This document shows, in pieces, positions 1-7,911 of a DNA stretch of 29,515 bases. A program made the translations under genes and the position numbers. The notes under the pieces are model-generated. The model ran no database searches, was not told where the DNA came from, and saw only the letters and a program-made list of their open reading frames with translations. The first letter of the stretch is position 1, and each line of letters begins with the position of its first letter. Source of the DNA: JAVEVH01 sp964430365 (GTDB lineage Bacteria; Patescibacteriota; Dojkabacteria; SC72); assembly GCA_964430365.1 (NCBI GenBank), contig CAYSEU010000003.1, positions 1-29,515 of the forward strand. The letters are read 5' to 3'.

Positions 1-1
1 T

Positions 2-1255
2 CTCCCATCAGTATATACTCTTCAATTAGCTGGTATTGATGCATTTCTTCAAACGACAGAAAAGTTAGGTATTACTACACTAAGAAATAAAGGGGATTAC
101 GGTCTGGCACTAGCATTAGGAGCAGGTGAAATGAAATTACTAGAACATACCGCAGCATTTGGGGTATTTGCAAATGAAGGAGTAAGAAATGAAACACTCT
201 CTATACTTAAGGTAGAAGACTCTAAAGGTAACATATTAAAAGAATCAAAGGTTGGTGATGGTAAACAGGTTATTGATCAGAAAGAGATATATCTTCTTAA
301 CTATATTCTTTGTGATTTAGGTGGTCACGGAGATAGGATAGGAACTCAATATGCAAGAGTAAAGGGTAGTAATGTATGTTTTAAAACAGGAACTACGGAT
401 GGTCCTAAGGATTTAACCTCAGTTATGTATCACAAAAACTTAGTTGTTGGTGTATGGGCTGGTAATAATGATAATACGGTTGTACCAGGAGCATGGGGTG
501 TTTCAGTACCTCTACCAATAGCCTATTCTATTACAAATAGGTTAGCGGATAAATATAAGCCAGAACTGTTTACTAGGCCTGCGGGTATTCTTTCTACCTC
601 TGTATGTAAAGATACAGGTGGTGTACCTGCAGAGGGTGTAGATTGTGCTAAGGAAGCAACTGTATATATTGCAGGAAGGCCTCCTCAAGTAGATGATAGG
701 AAAGCTGTGACTGTGTGTAAAACTAACGGATTAATTCCCTCCAATCTTACTTTAGCAGAGAAGTATGGGTTAGTTGAGAGTAAAGTATTACTTACTTTTA
801 AGTTAGAAAACAGGTTACAACAGGATGCATATATTAAATATCTTACTGAAGGCAAAGGGTCGTACATATTCACGGAACCTGAAACAGGCGTATGTCCACT
901 CCCTCTTGGAATAGATAATGCCCCTGTAATTGAATTAGAATCTCCTTTGGATGGTAGTAAGTATAAAAAGAGTGCAAGTATAGATATAAAGGGGGAGGTA
1001 AGATTCTTAGAAAGTATTACTGAGTTTACAATATCTATAGATGGGAATGTAATACCAGGTGCAACATTAGAAGATGGTAAATTTGCGGTTACCTACTCTC
1101 TCTCTACACTCTCTGTGGGTGAGCATATCCTTGCAGTATATGCAAAGGATAACTATGAGAAAAGTAGTACAAAGAGTATTAAGTTTGCTGTAGAAGAAGA
1201 TGAGGTTTCTGTAGAGTTACCTATTGTTAAACCAGGGAATAGGACAAATAGTTAG
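2..1255 (+). CDS. class A penicillin-binding protein (PBP1 type), C-terminal part
   Basis: The reading frame is open from base 2, so this is the 3' part (417 codons) of a gene that starts outside the window. The first residues (VYTLQLAGIDAF, then EKLGI) match the stretch just after the SxN motif of bifunctional PBP1 transpeptidase domains. The KTGTT motif at nt 383-397 is the third active-site box. The SxxK and glycosyltransferase regions would lie upstream, so the class A assignment rests on similarity of the visible part. After the transpeptidase comes a Cys-containing linker, then an Ig-like beta domain (about nt 920-1200) and a short acidic tail, as in PBP1-type proteins with C-terminal accessory domains. 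The role is cross-linking of peptidoglycan outside the membrane. It converges on pheT with a 4-nt overlap and has no terminator of its own. Confidence 0.85.
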   Translation, partial: LPSVYTLQLAGIDAFLQTTEKLGITTLRNKGDYGLALALGAGEMKLLEHTAAFGVFANEGVRNETLSILKVEDSKGNILKESKVGDGKQVIDQKEIYLLNYILCDLGGHGDRIGTQYARVKGSNVCFKTGTTDGPKDLTSVMYHKNLVVGVWAGNNDNTVVPGAWGVSVPLPIAYSITNRLADKYKPELFTRPAGILSTSVCKDTGGVPAEGVDCAKEATVYIAGRPPQVDDRKAVTVCKTNGLIPSNLTLAEKYGLVESKVLLTFKLENRLQQDAYIKYLTEGKGSYIFTEPETGVCPLPLGIDNAPVIELESPLDGSKYKKSASIDIKGEVRFLESITEFTISIDGNVIPGATLEDGKFAVTYSLSTLSVGEHILAVYAKDNYEKSSTKSIKFAVEEDEVSVELPIVKPGNRTNS

Positions 1256-3732
1256 TTTAATTCGTTTACTTTCTCCTCTATCTTAATCTTTATTTTAGAA
1301 TACTCTTTATCAGTTAATGTCTTATTCTTATGTTCTATACTTACTCTTACTGTAATATTCTTACTCTCTTTCTCTTTCTGATATATATCTATACACTCTA
1401 TACTCCCCTTCCTATCTCTTGTATTTATTAATTGAAGTATTAGGCTTTCTAATTGCTCATACTTAGTACTACTTGGTACAGTTAAACAAAGATCTTGAGA
1501 GATAGCTGGGTACTTAGAAGCCTCTACATACCTACTCTCTTTCCCTATTACCCTCCTTAATTCTTCTAAGTTTATCTCTATACCAGATGTATACTCGGGT
1601 AATTTAAAATGATTCTTAACCTCTCCGTCTATATCTCCCATTACCCCTATTATATTCTCTTTACCATTCCTAATATCTTTAATTAGTACTGCACCATTTC
1701 TATTAAATGTAGGTATTATGTTTTTAATCCATATAGGGATATCTATCTGAGAGCTCTCAGATATTAACTCATATCTTAAAGAAGATATATTTAGAGAGTT
1801 AGATATTTTTTCAAAATATTTCTTTACTTGATAGTAAGGATTACCCTCTAAGATATTTTCTTTGGAAGTGAAAAGTAAGGAAAGATGCCAATCCTCCTTA
1901 GGTAATTCAAAATTATCGACATATCCCTTTTGATGAGGGATATTAAATTCATATATACAGAAGGTGTTTATATTTCTTTGGATATTGTACTTACCTTTTT
2001 CTAAAAGAGAAGATATTAGGGATACTCTCATAAATTGTAATTGAGGAGAGAGAGCATTCTTAATATGGTATGCGATATTAGGATCCTGTTTACTTTTCTC
2101 TATTGTATCTATACCAGTAAAACTGTATGTATCTAACTCATTACATCCAGAGTTACTTAATATATTTCTAATTAGAGTTTTTAAATATATATTACTATTC
2201 TTTTTACTAGCTCTAATATCTCTTAGTGGTAGTCTAGCTACAATATTTTCGTATCCATATATTCTACCGATATCTTCATAAATATCTTCTGGGATATATA
2301 TATCTGTTCTAAATACAGGTGCACTTACTGTGATATATTCTCCATCTTCTGATTCTTCTAATACCTTGTATTCAATATTAAGTAATATGTTTTTAATATC
2401 ATTCTTACTAAGTACAGTACCTAGGTGAGTATTTAATTTTGATATTGAGAGAGAGATGTTTCTAGGTTCAGAAGGATTCGGGTATGAATCTATTACACTG
2501 CTAGATACTTTACCCTCCCCTATATCTTTTATTAACTCTACTGCTTTAAGAAGTATTGGTAGACATAAATTAGGGTCTTGTCCTCTTGTATATCTTGTAA
2601 CAGCTTCTGTAAATATACCTAGCTCCATAGAGGTTCTTCTAATACTGAACTTGTCAAAGCTAGCACTCTCAATTATGACTCTTTTAGTATTAGTATCAAT
2701 CTCTGTATCTATACCCCCTATTACACCAGCAATAGCGATTGGGTTTGTACTATCTGCAATTACTAAGTTATTATCAGTTAACTCTACTAGATTACCGTCA
2801 AGTGTATGTATACGTTCTCCTACTCTTGCTAGTCTAACAGTAATATGTGCATTAGGATTATTACTAGGGTCATTTTTTACCACTTTGTCATAGTCAAATG
2901 CGTGTAATGGTTGTCCTGTTAGGATGGAAAGGTAATTAGTAATATCTACAATATTATTTATTGGTCTAATACCAGATTTTATTAATATGGATTTCAACCA
3001 TACTGGAGATTGAGTAACAGAGGCATCTTCTAAAGATATACACATATATCGTGGACATAGATTAGATGCTTCATTTGATACAGTTATGGGTGATGTATTA
3101 CCTTCTTCTAAATCTAAACTCTCTCTCTTGTACCACTGAGGACTAATAAAGGGTATGTTTTGAGCTGCTGCTATCTCCCTAGAAAGTCCTATTATCCCAA
3201 AGAGGTCTCCTCGGTTTGTTAAGGCTTTGTTCTCTATATCAACTACTGTGTCGTTAAGTTTGAAATACTCTGCAAATGTACTACCTATTTGAGCATTCTT
3301 CTCTAGTACTAATACCTTAGTATGATCTGTTCCTATATTTAATTCTTTTTCAGAACACAGCATACCATTGGAAAGTATACCTCTCATTTTAACAGCCTTT
3401 ATTTTAAATTCTTCTGAAGTATTGTAAGTAGAAGGTACAATGTTACCAGGTTTTATATATGCTATCTTGTCCCCCACACTCAAACTCTTATCTCCGGCTA
3501 CTACCTGTATATCCTCTGGTTCCCCAATTGTAATTTTATATATCCCTAATTTATCAGCATCAGGATGTTGCTGCTTACTAACTATCTCTCCAATATATAT
3601 ACCCTCATACATCTTAGAGAAATCTGTATATCCCTCTACCTCTCCTACCTTAGTGGAGAGTATATGTAAAATTTTCTCTAAATCTAGATTACAATCTGCA
3701 TATTCCTTTATACTGTTAATGGGTAATTTCAT
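1252..3732 (-). CDS. pheT: phenylalanine--tRNA ligase beta subunit
   Basis: Beta subunit of the alpha2-beta2 PheRS that charges tRNA-Phe; 826 residues, near the usual 790-820. Domains in order: an EMAP-like tRNA-binding OB fold at about 40-155 (HPDADKL, then SNGMLCSEKEL), the B3/B4 editing module at about 210-400 (NNIVDITNY, GQPLHAFD), B5 at about 430-500 (PVFRTDIYIPEDIYEDIGRI), the catalytic-like core at about 500-700, and a C-terminal ferredoxin-fold anticodon-binding domain (YPAISQDL) at about 735-826. The start is ATG, two bases after the pheS stop, so it is co-transcribed with pheS. No Shine-Dalgarno site is visible before the start. Its stop overlaps that of the convergent PBP gene. Confidence 0.97.
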   Translation of the reverse strand: MKLPINSIKEYADCNLDLEKILHILSTKVGEVEGYTDFSKMYEGIYIGEIVSKQQHPDADKLGIYKITIGEPEDIQVVAGDKSLSVGDKIAYIKPGNIVPSTYNTSEEFKIKAVKMRGILSNGMLCSEKELNIGTDHTKVLVLEKNAQIGSTFAEYFKLNDTVVDIENKALTNRGDLFGIIGLSREIAAAQNIPFISPQWYKRESLDLEEGNTSPITVSNEASNLCPRYMCISLEDASVTQSPVWLKSILIKSGIRPINNIVDITNYLSILTGQPLHAFDYDKVVKNDPSNNPNAHITVRLARVGERIHTLDGNLVELTDNNLVIADSTNPIAIAGVIGGIDTEIDTNTKRVIIESASFDKFSIRRTSMELGIFTEAVTRYTRGQDPNLCLPILLKAVELIKDIGEGKVSSSVIDSYPNPSEPRNISLSISKLNTHLGTVLSKNDIKNILLNIEYKVLEESEDGEYITVSAPVFRTDIYIPEDIYEDIGRIYGYENIVARLPLRDIRASKKNSNIYLKTLIRNILSNSGCNELDTYSFTGIDTIEKSKQDPNIAYHIKNALSPQLQFMRVSLISSLLEKGKYNIQRNINTFCIYEFNIPHQKGYVDNFELPKEDWHLSLLFTSKENILEGNPYYQVKKYFEKISNSLNISSLRYELISESSQIDIPIWIKNIIPTFNRNGAVLIKDIRNGKENIIGVMGDIDGEVKNHFKLPEYTSGIEINLEELRRVIGKESRYVEASKYPAISQDLCLTVPSSTKYEQLESLILQLINTRDRKGSIECIDIYQKEKESKNITVRVSIEHKNKTLTDKEYSKIKIKIEEKVNELN

Positions 3733-3734
3733 AT

Positions 3735-4760
3735 TTAAAGTTGTCTCAAGAAATTAATATCACCATCTCTTAATTTTCTAATATCTGTAATACCACTTTT
3801 AATTAAGGTTAACCTATCTAATCCTACACCCCAAGCAAAGCCTGTATATTTCTGTGGATCTATACCACCTGCAGTTAATACATTAGGATGTATCATCCCA
3901 CATCCCATTAATTCAATCCATCCTGTATATCCACATGTACTACATCCTACTTTCTTACAAAAAGGACAACTAATTACAAACTCAGTATCAGGTTCAGTAA
4001 AGGGGAAATATGCAGGCTGTATTTTAACTTCTAAGTCTGTTTCAAGGTACTGTTCTAAATACTCTTTAATGGTTGCTAACATATGACCCATTGATATACC
4101 CTCATCTACGTATATTCCCTCTATTTGGTAAAAGGTATGCTCATGACTAGCGTCTGTAGCTTCATTCCTAAAACATCTACCGGGTAACACTACTCTAATT
4201 GGGGGTGGTCCCAGCTTTCTAAGTGCCCTATTTTGCATTGTTGAAGTGTGTGCAGGTAGTACATACCCATCATCTGTCCAGAATGTATCATACATGTCTC
4301 TAGCAGGATGACCTTTAGGGAAATTTAAACTTTCAAACATATGAAAATCGTCATCAATTTGACGACTTTCCATAATGTCAAAACCCATTCTTTGGAATAT
4401 ATCTAATATCTTTTCTAACTCCCTATACAAAGGATGTGTACTACCTTTTAAATCTAGAATATGAGGTCTTTTATCTTTAGATGTGTTTATATCAAATGGT
4501 GCACTAGGATCTATTTTTTTACTACTTTGTTCTATATCTGTATGTTCACTTCTCTTAATCTTTTCTTCTATTAAACCCTTTACCTTATTTAATTCCTTAC
4601 CATATGTACCTTTATCTTTTGTATTTAAGCTTTTTATTTCTTTAAAAAGATTAGTAACTATACCTTCTTTAGAAAGGTATTTCTTTTTAAGTTCATTCGA
4701 AGGGAGTTTAAGTAGATCCTTCTCTATATCAGTTAATATCTTTTTCCAATCTTTTATCAT
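3735..4760 (-). CDS. pheS: phenylalanine--tRNA ligase alpha subunit
   Basis: Catalytic alpha subunit of PheRS, 341 residues, normal length. The N-terminal coiled coil (about 1-85) is followed by the class II core: HTSTMQNR (171-178), motif 2 FRNE (197-200) and motif 3 GVGLDR (311-316). An insertion before the conserved GCGMIHPNVL holds four cysteines, C265-x2-C268-x4-C273-x2-C276, a probable structural zinc knuckle of the kind known in some bacterial PheS proteins and absent from E. coli PheS. First gene of a pheS-pheT operon. A promoter is predicted about 40-65 nt upstream, right behind the rplT terminator. The leader shows no Shine-Dalgarno site. Confidence 0.97.
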   Translation of the reverse strand: MIKDWKKILTDIEKDLLKLPSNELKKKYLSKEGIVTNLFKEIKSLNTKDKGTYGKELNKVKGLIEEKIKRSEHTDIEQSSKKIDPSAPFDINTSKDKRPHILDLKGSTHPLYRELEKILDIFQRMGFDIMESRQIDDDFHMFESLNFPKGHPARDMYDTFWTDDGYVLPAHTSTMQNRALRKLGPPPIRVVLPGRCFRNEATDASHEHTFYQIEGIYVDEGISMGHMLATIKEYLEQYLETDLEVKIQPAYFPFTEPDTEFVISCPFCKKVGCSTCGYTGWIELMGCGMIHPNVLTAGGIDPQKYTGFAWGVGLDRLTLIKSGITDIRKLRDGDINFLRQL

Positions 4761-4797
4761 ATATATGAGTTTATGATTTTATCTTGTAATATACAAT

Positions 4798-4826
4798 ATT
4801 ATATTTTAAAGCTTACATTAATACAA
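4798..4826 (-). promoter_or_regulatory. predicted sigma70-type promoter of pheST
   Basis: On the minus strand a -35 box TTGTAT (4821-4826) is separated by exactly 17 nt from a perfect -10 box TATAAT (4798-4803). Transcription would start near 4791, giving a leader of about 30 nt before pheS. The -35 box directly abuts the T-run of the upstream rplT terminator. Confidence 0.7.
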
Positions 4827-4853
4827 AAAAAAGGACCCTTTGTAGAGTCCTTT
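4824..4853 (-). terminator. intrinsic terminator after rplT
   Basis: Read on the minus strand, a 7-bp stem AAAGGAC/GTCCTTT (4830-4836 with 4847-4853, loop 10 nt) is followed by an unbroken run of T down to 4825. It lies 23 nt past the rplT stop and is the natural end of the thrS-infC-rpmI-rplT transcript. Confidence 0.8.
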
Positions 4854-4875
4854 ATATACCTTTTAGAAAAGAACT

Positions 4876-5214
4876 CTACAGAGATTTAACTATAAAGGAG
4901 AAAACCTCTGGGTTATTTACTGCTATATCAGAAAGTACCTTTCTATTTAATTCGCTATTCTTTTTCTTGAGGCCACCTATTAAATCTTTATATTGAATAC
5001 CATTATTCTTGCAACCTGCATTAATTCTCTGTATCCAAAGAGTTCTAAACTGTCCTGCTCTTTTCTGTCTATCGTTATATGCATACTGCCCGGCATGTAA
5101 GTATGCCTCATGAGCTACTTTATACAGTTTACTCTTTGTCATTCTATATCCCTTAGTTGCTGCTAGGATTTTATTATGTCTTCTTTTTCTTACTGTACCA
5201 CCCTTAACTCTCAT
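4876..5214 (-). CDS. rplT: large-subunit ribosomal protein L20
   Basis: Ribosomal protein L20, an early 23S rRNA-binding assembly protein; 112 residues, close to the family's usual 115-120. The basic N-terminal arm (MRVKGGTV, then RRHNKILAATKGY) and the helical globular part (FRTLWIQRINAGCKNNGI) match the family throughout. It follows rpmI after 6 nt, in the conserved order infC-rpmI-rplT, and is closed by a strong terminator. The start is ATG with an A-rich leader and no Shine-Dalgarno site. In other bacteria L20 represses this operon by binding its mRNA; no such site could be recognised here by eye. Confidence 0.97.
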   Translation of the reverse strand: MRVKGGTVRKRRHNKILAATKGYRMTKSKLYKVAHEAYLHAGQYAYNDRQKRAGQFRTLWIQRINAGCKNNGIQYKDLIGGLKKKNSELNRKVLSDIAVNNPEVFSFIVKSL

Positions 5215-5220
5215 TTTTAT

Positions 5221-5436
5221 TTACTTTAAATTTACAATTTTTCTTCTTAAAGCCTTATCAGTAGTTTTATACACTAAGGCTTTATCACTCTGTCTTCTTT
5301 TTGATCTAGAGGACCTTTTGGTCTTTAAGTGACCCTGATGACTCTGTTTGTACATCATCTTTGCTTTCCTGTTTCCCTTTGGGTTGGAGAGCTTGATTCT
5401 CTTGATTGCTGTTTTGTTTGTTTTTTGACGTGACAT
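5221..5436 (-). CDS. rpmI: large-subunit ribosomal protein L35
   Basis: Ribosomal protein L35, 71 residues, very basic. Family pattern: KTNKTAIKRIKL at the N terminus, then HLKTKRSSRSKRR and the DKALRRKI tail. The 5' 131 nt (5306-5436) are also read in another frame as the tail of infC, an unusually long overlap. The start ATG has a weak purine-rich AAGAAG just upstream, inside infC. This start gives the normal L35 N terminus, so moving it downstream would remove conserved residues; the overlap is therefore not a mis-called start. Confidence 0.93.
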   Translation of the reverse strand: MSRQKTNKTAIKRIKLSNPKGNRKAKMMYKQSHQGHLKTKRSSRSKRRQSDKALVYKTTDKALRRKIVNLK

Positions 5437-5956
5437 TCTTCTTAAATGTAATCGAAATACTATTAGAACTACCTTTTGGTTCGGCCTCGATAGTACTATA
5501 TTCAGTAAAATTAGTCAATATATCAGCAAAAACTTCTTTCATTTGCTCGTATGGTTGTCTACCTTTTTTTTGTATTGTTATCTTAACAGGATGGTCTTTA
5601 TCTAAAAATTCTCTAGCTCTTCTCACTCTAGTATTTTTATCTCCTACGTCTATTACAGGACTAAATTTAAACTCTTTTAAATCTTTTGCTTTACCACTCT
5701 TATTCTTTCTTAATTTCTTTTTTTGCTCATATACATATTTAGAGAAATCCATAATTCTACATACTGGGGGATTAGTATTAGGACTTACCTCTACTAAATC
5801 TAATTCTACCTCTTTGGCCATTCTAATTGCTTCTTGGGTATCTACTTGACCTATATTCTCTCCTTTGTTATCTATGACTAATACCTTTGGTACCCTTATT
5901 CTTTCATTTACTCTTGTATTTACATCGTTTTTAGATTTTTGGTTGTATGAATCCAT
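5306..5956 (-). CDS. infC: translation initiation factor IF-3 with C-terminal extension
   Basis: IF3 binds the 30S subunit, blocks premature 50S joining and proofreads the initiator tRNA and start codon. The N domain (about 18-85) carries the signature VEVSPNTNPPVCRIMDFSKY; the C domain (about 92-173) has KEFKFSP and KITIQKKGRQPYEQM and ends at SISITFKK. A further roughly 42 residues, hydrophilic and rich in Q, N, S and K, follow. They begin where rpmI begins and are encoded wholly within the overlap with it. IF3 is usually 170-180 residues; this one is 216. It starts with ATG rather than the AUU known from enterobacterial infC. It is followed by rpmI and rplT; thrS lies upstream. Confidence 0.93.
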   Translation of the reverse strand: MDSYNQKSKNDVNTRVNERIRVPKVLVIDNKGENIGQVDTQEAIRMAKEVELDLVEVSPNTNPPVCRIMDFSKYVYEQKKKLRKNKSGKAKDLKEFKFSPVIDVGDKNTRVRRAREFLDKDHPVKITIQKKGRQPYEQMKEVFADILTNFTEYSTIEAEPKGSSNSISITFKKNVTSKNKQNSNQENQALQPKGKQESKDDVQTESSGSLKDQKVL

Positions 5957-5981
5957 TTATTAAATATATATATTAAAAAAT

Positions 5982-7742
5982 TTATCTACTCTTTTTAGAT
6001 CTAATCTCTTCTTCGAGGTAATCTAAAAATTCCTGTTTTTTCATCAAGCCTATCTCTTTATTAAGTCTAGATCTAATTGATACTGTTTCAGTCTCTATCT
6101 CTTTATCTCCTATGATAACGAGGTACGGGACTTTGAGTTTTTCTGCATCTCTAATTTTAGATTGCATACTCTTTCCTCTATCATCTAAGGATGTACGAAT
6201 ATTGCTAGCTTCTAATGATTGATTTATCTCTCTCGCATATTCCATATGCTTGTCCGAGATAGGGATTACTGTAACTTGATCTGGTGCTAACCAGAGTGGG
6301 AAGTCTCCTGCGTGATGCTCAATTAGGAATGCAAAGAATCTCTCAAATGATCCAATCAATGCCCTATGTATTACATACGGTTGTTTCTCACTACCATCTA
6401 CATCGATATATTTTATATCAAATTTTTCGGGCATATTAAAATCTAATTGTAATGTAGATATGGAATCTTCTTTACCATATACATTTACTGCTTGTACATC
6501 TATTTTAGGTCCGTAGAAAGCAGCGTCTCCTGGCATTTCTTCGAATTCAAGCCCTCTTTTTACTAGTACTTTTCTGAGAGCCTCTTCTGCAAATCTCCAC
6601 TTCTCTATTTCTCCAGAATATTTATTTGGATTTCTTTCCCTATCTGAAAGAGAAAGTCTAAATTTGTAATTATCAAATCCAATATCTTTGTAAAAGATAT
6701 CTAGTAAATCTAATGTCTCATCAAGTACAGAATCTAATTGATCAGGGGTACAGAAAAGGTGTGCATCATTTTGTGTAAAGCCTCTTACCCTTTGAAGACC
6801 ATGTAGCTCACCACTCTTTTCAAATCTATATACTGTTCCGAACTCTCCTAACTTGTAAGGTAGATCTCTATAGCTTTTTGGTTCTAATTTGTAAACCATG
6901 AATCCAGCTGGACAGTTCATAGGTTTAAGGTAGTAATCTTCCTCTTCTACTCTAATCGGAGCGTACATAGAGTCTTTATAGAAGTCTAGATGACCAGAGG
7001 TCTTAAAAAGCTCTCCCTTATTTATATGAGGAGTTAATATATGTTGATATCCATGCTTTCTTTCCAAATCTAACATGTAATTTTCTAATATTCTTCTCAT
7101 TGTATATCCTCTTGGTAACCATACTGGTAACCCTTGTCCAATCTCAGGAATTATTGCAAACAGTTTTAACTGTTTACCCAATTTCCTATGATTATATCTC
7201 TCTGCATCTTCTAATTTTTTCAAATGATCCTTTAGCTCTTCTTTTGTTTCAAATGCAGTACCATATATTCTAGTTAACATTTTTTTTGTTTCATCACCTC
7301 TCCAATATGCTCCTGCTGTTTTTATCAACTTTATTGGACCTATATCTCCAGTATCTTCTAGGTGTGGTCCTCTACACAAATCTACAAATTCCTTATCTCC
7401 TGTCACAAAGAAGCTTACCTCTTTGTCAGGTATCTCTTCTAACAATTCCAATTTATACTCTTGCCCTATTTCTTTTAGATATTTAATAGCGTCTTTTCTA
7501 TTCATAAAGGTTTGAGTTATTGTTAACTTCCTTTTAATTATCCTCTTCATTTCCTCCTCTATCTCTTTTAGATCACTCTCCTCTATTGGCTGTGTAAAGT
7601 CGAAATCATAGTAGAAGCCGTTATCGATAGCGGGACCTATTCCTAACTTAGTATCAGGGTAAAGCTTTAATACAGCATGTGCTAATACATGAGATGCTGA
7701 ATGCCTCATTCTTTCTAATTTACTCTCTTGTTGATTACTCAT
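5982..7742 (-). CDS. thrS: threonine--tRNA ligase lacking the TGS domain
   Basis: Charges tRNA-Thr. The 586 residues lack the roughly 60-residue N-terminal TGS domain of E. coli ThrRS: the ATG lies only 13 residues before the editing-domain motif H14-x3-H18. The editing site is complete, with C123 and H127 (CRGPH) at the same relative spacing as in E. coli, so clearance of Ser-tRNA-Thr should be retained. The class II core follows: MNCPAGF (zinc Cys), YRFEKSGELHGLQRVRGF (motif 2), NDAHLFC (zinc His), and motif 3 around HRALIGSFERF. A C-terminal anticodon-binding domain begins near LWLAPDQV. Heads the thrS-infC-rpmI-rplT unit behind a structured leader of about 128 nt with a good promoter. Confidence 0.97.
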   Translation of the reverse strand: MSNQQESKLERMRHSASHVLAHAVLKLYPDTKLGIGPAIDNGFYYDFDFTQPIEESDLKEIEEEMKRIIKRKLTITQTFMNRKDAIKYLKEIGQEYKLELLEEIPDKEVSFFVTGDKEFVDLCRGPHLEDTGDIGPIKLIKTAGAYWRGDETKKMLTRIYGTAFETKEELKDHLKKLEDAERYNHRKLGKQLKLFAIIPEIGQGLPVWLPRGYTMRRILENYMLDLERKHGYQHILTPHINKGELFKTSGHLDFYKDSMYAPIRVEEEDYYLKPMNCPAGFMVYKLEPKSYRDLPYKLGEFGTVYRFEKSGELHGLQRVRGFTQNDAHLFCTPDQLDSVLDETLDLLDIFYKDIGFDNYKFRLSLSDRERNPNKYSGEIEKWRFAEEALRKVLVKRGLEFEEMPGDAAFYGPKIDVQAVNVYGKEDSISTLQLDFNMPEKFDIKYIDVDGSEKQPYVIHRALIGSFERFFAFLIEHHAGDFPLWLAPDQVTVIPISDKHMEYAREINQSLEASNIRTSLDDRGKSMQSKIRDAEKLKVPYLVIIGDKEIETETVSIRSRLNKEIGLMKKQEFLDYLEEEIRSKKSR

Positions 7743-7870
7743 ACTTTTATTAATACAGAATTAAATATATTAAGGAAAAATTTCTTTAAGGAAAATTTTG
7801 ACATTAAAAACATGTCTGATACACAACTTTAGTAAGTTTTGATTTGTTAATGCCCAATATTTTGTACATT
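7743..7870 (-). promoter_or_regulatory. structured 5' leader of thrS
   Basis: The predicted start site near 7870 leaves about 128 untranslated nt before thrS. Within them are three small inverted repeats: AACTT/AAGTT with a 4-nt loop (7825-7838), GACAT/ATGTC with a 7-nt loop (7800-7816) and AAAATTT/AAATTTT with a 9-nt loop (7777-7799). The last lies in a direct repeat, TTAAGGAAAA (n) TTT, present twice at 7769-7799. Long leaders are common at thrS (operator mimicry or T-box), but I see neither a T-box core nor a clear anticodon-like loop, so the mechanism is unknown. Confidence 0.4.
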
Positions 7871-7876
7871 GGTAGT

Positions 7877-7905
7877 ATTTTATCTCTTTTGTAAAAAATA
7901 TACAA
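7877..7905 (-). promoter_or_regulatory. predicted promoter of the thrS operon
   Basis: On the minus strand TTGTAT (7900-7905), a 17-nt spacer, then TAAAAT (7877-7882). The -35 is the same hexamer as at pheS. It lies in the 169-nt gap between rsmD and thrS, the only long non-coding stretch in this half of the window. Confidence 0.6.
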
Positions 7906-7911
7906 ACTAAC

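Noticed and set aside
2456..2893. Plus-strand 145-codon ORF inside pheT, and similar antisense frames within recG, rsmI, murB and others
   Set aside because: They are antisense shadows of well-conserved genes, without family motifs or sensible spacing.
7798..7826. Perfect TTGACA on the plus strand at 7798-7803 as a promoter for a small RNA
   Set aside because: No -10-like hexamer at 16-18 nt (candidates read ACACAA, TACACA, CACAAC), and no plus-strand gene or terminator follows.
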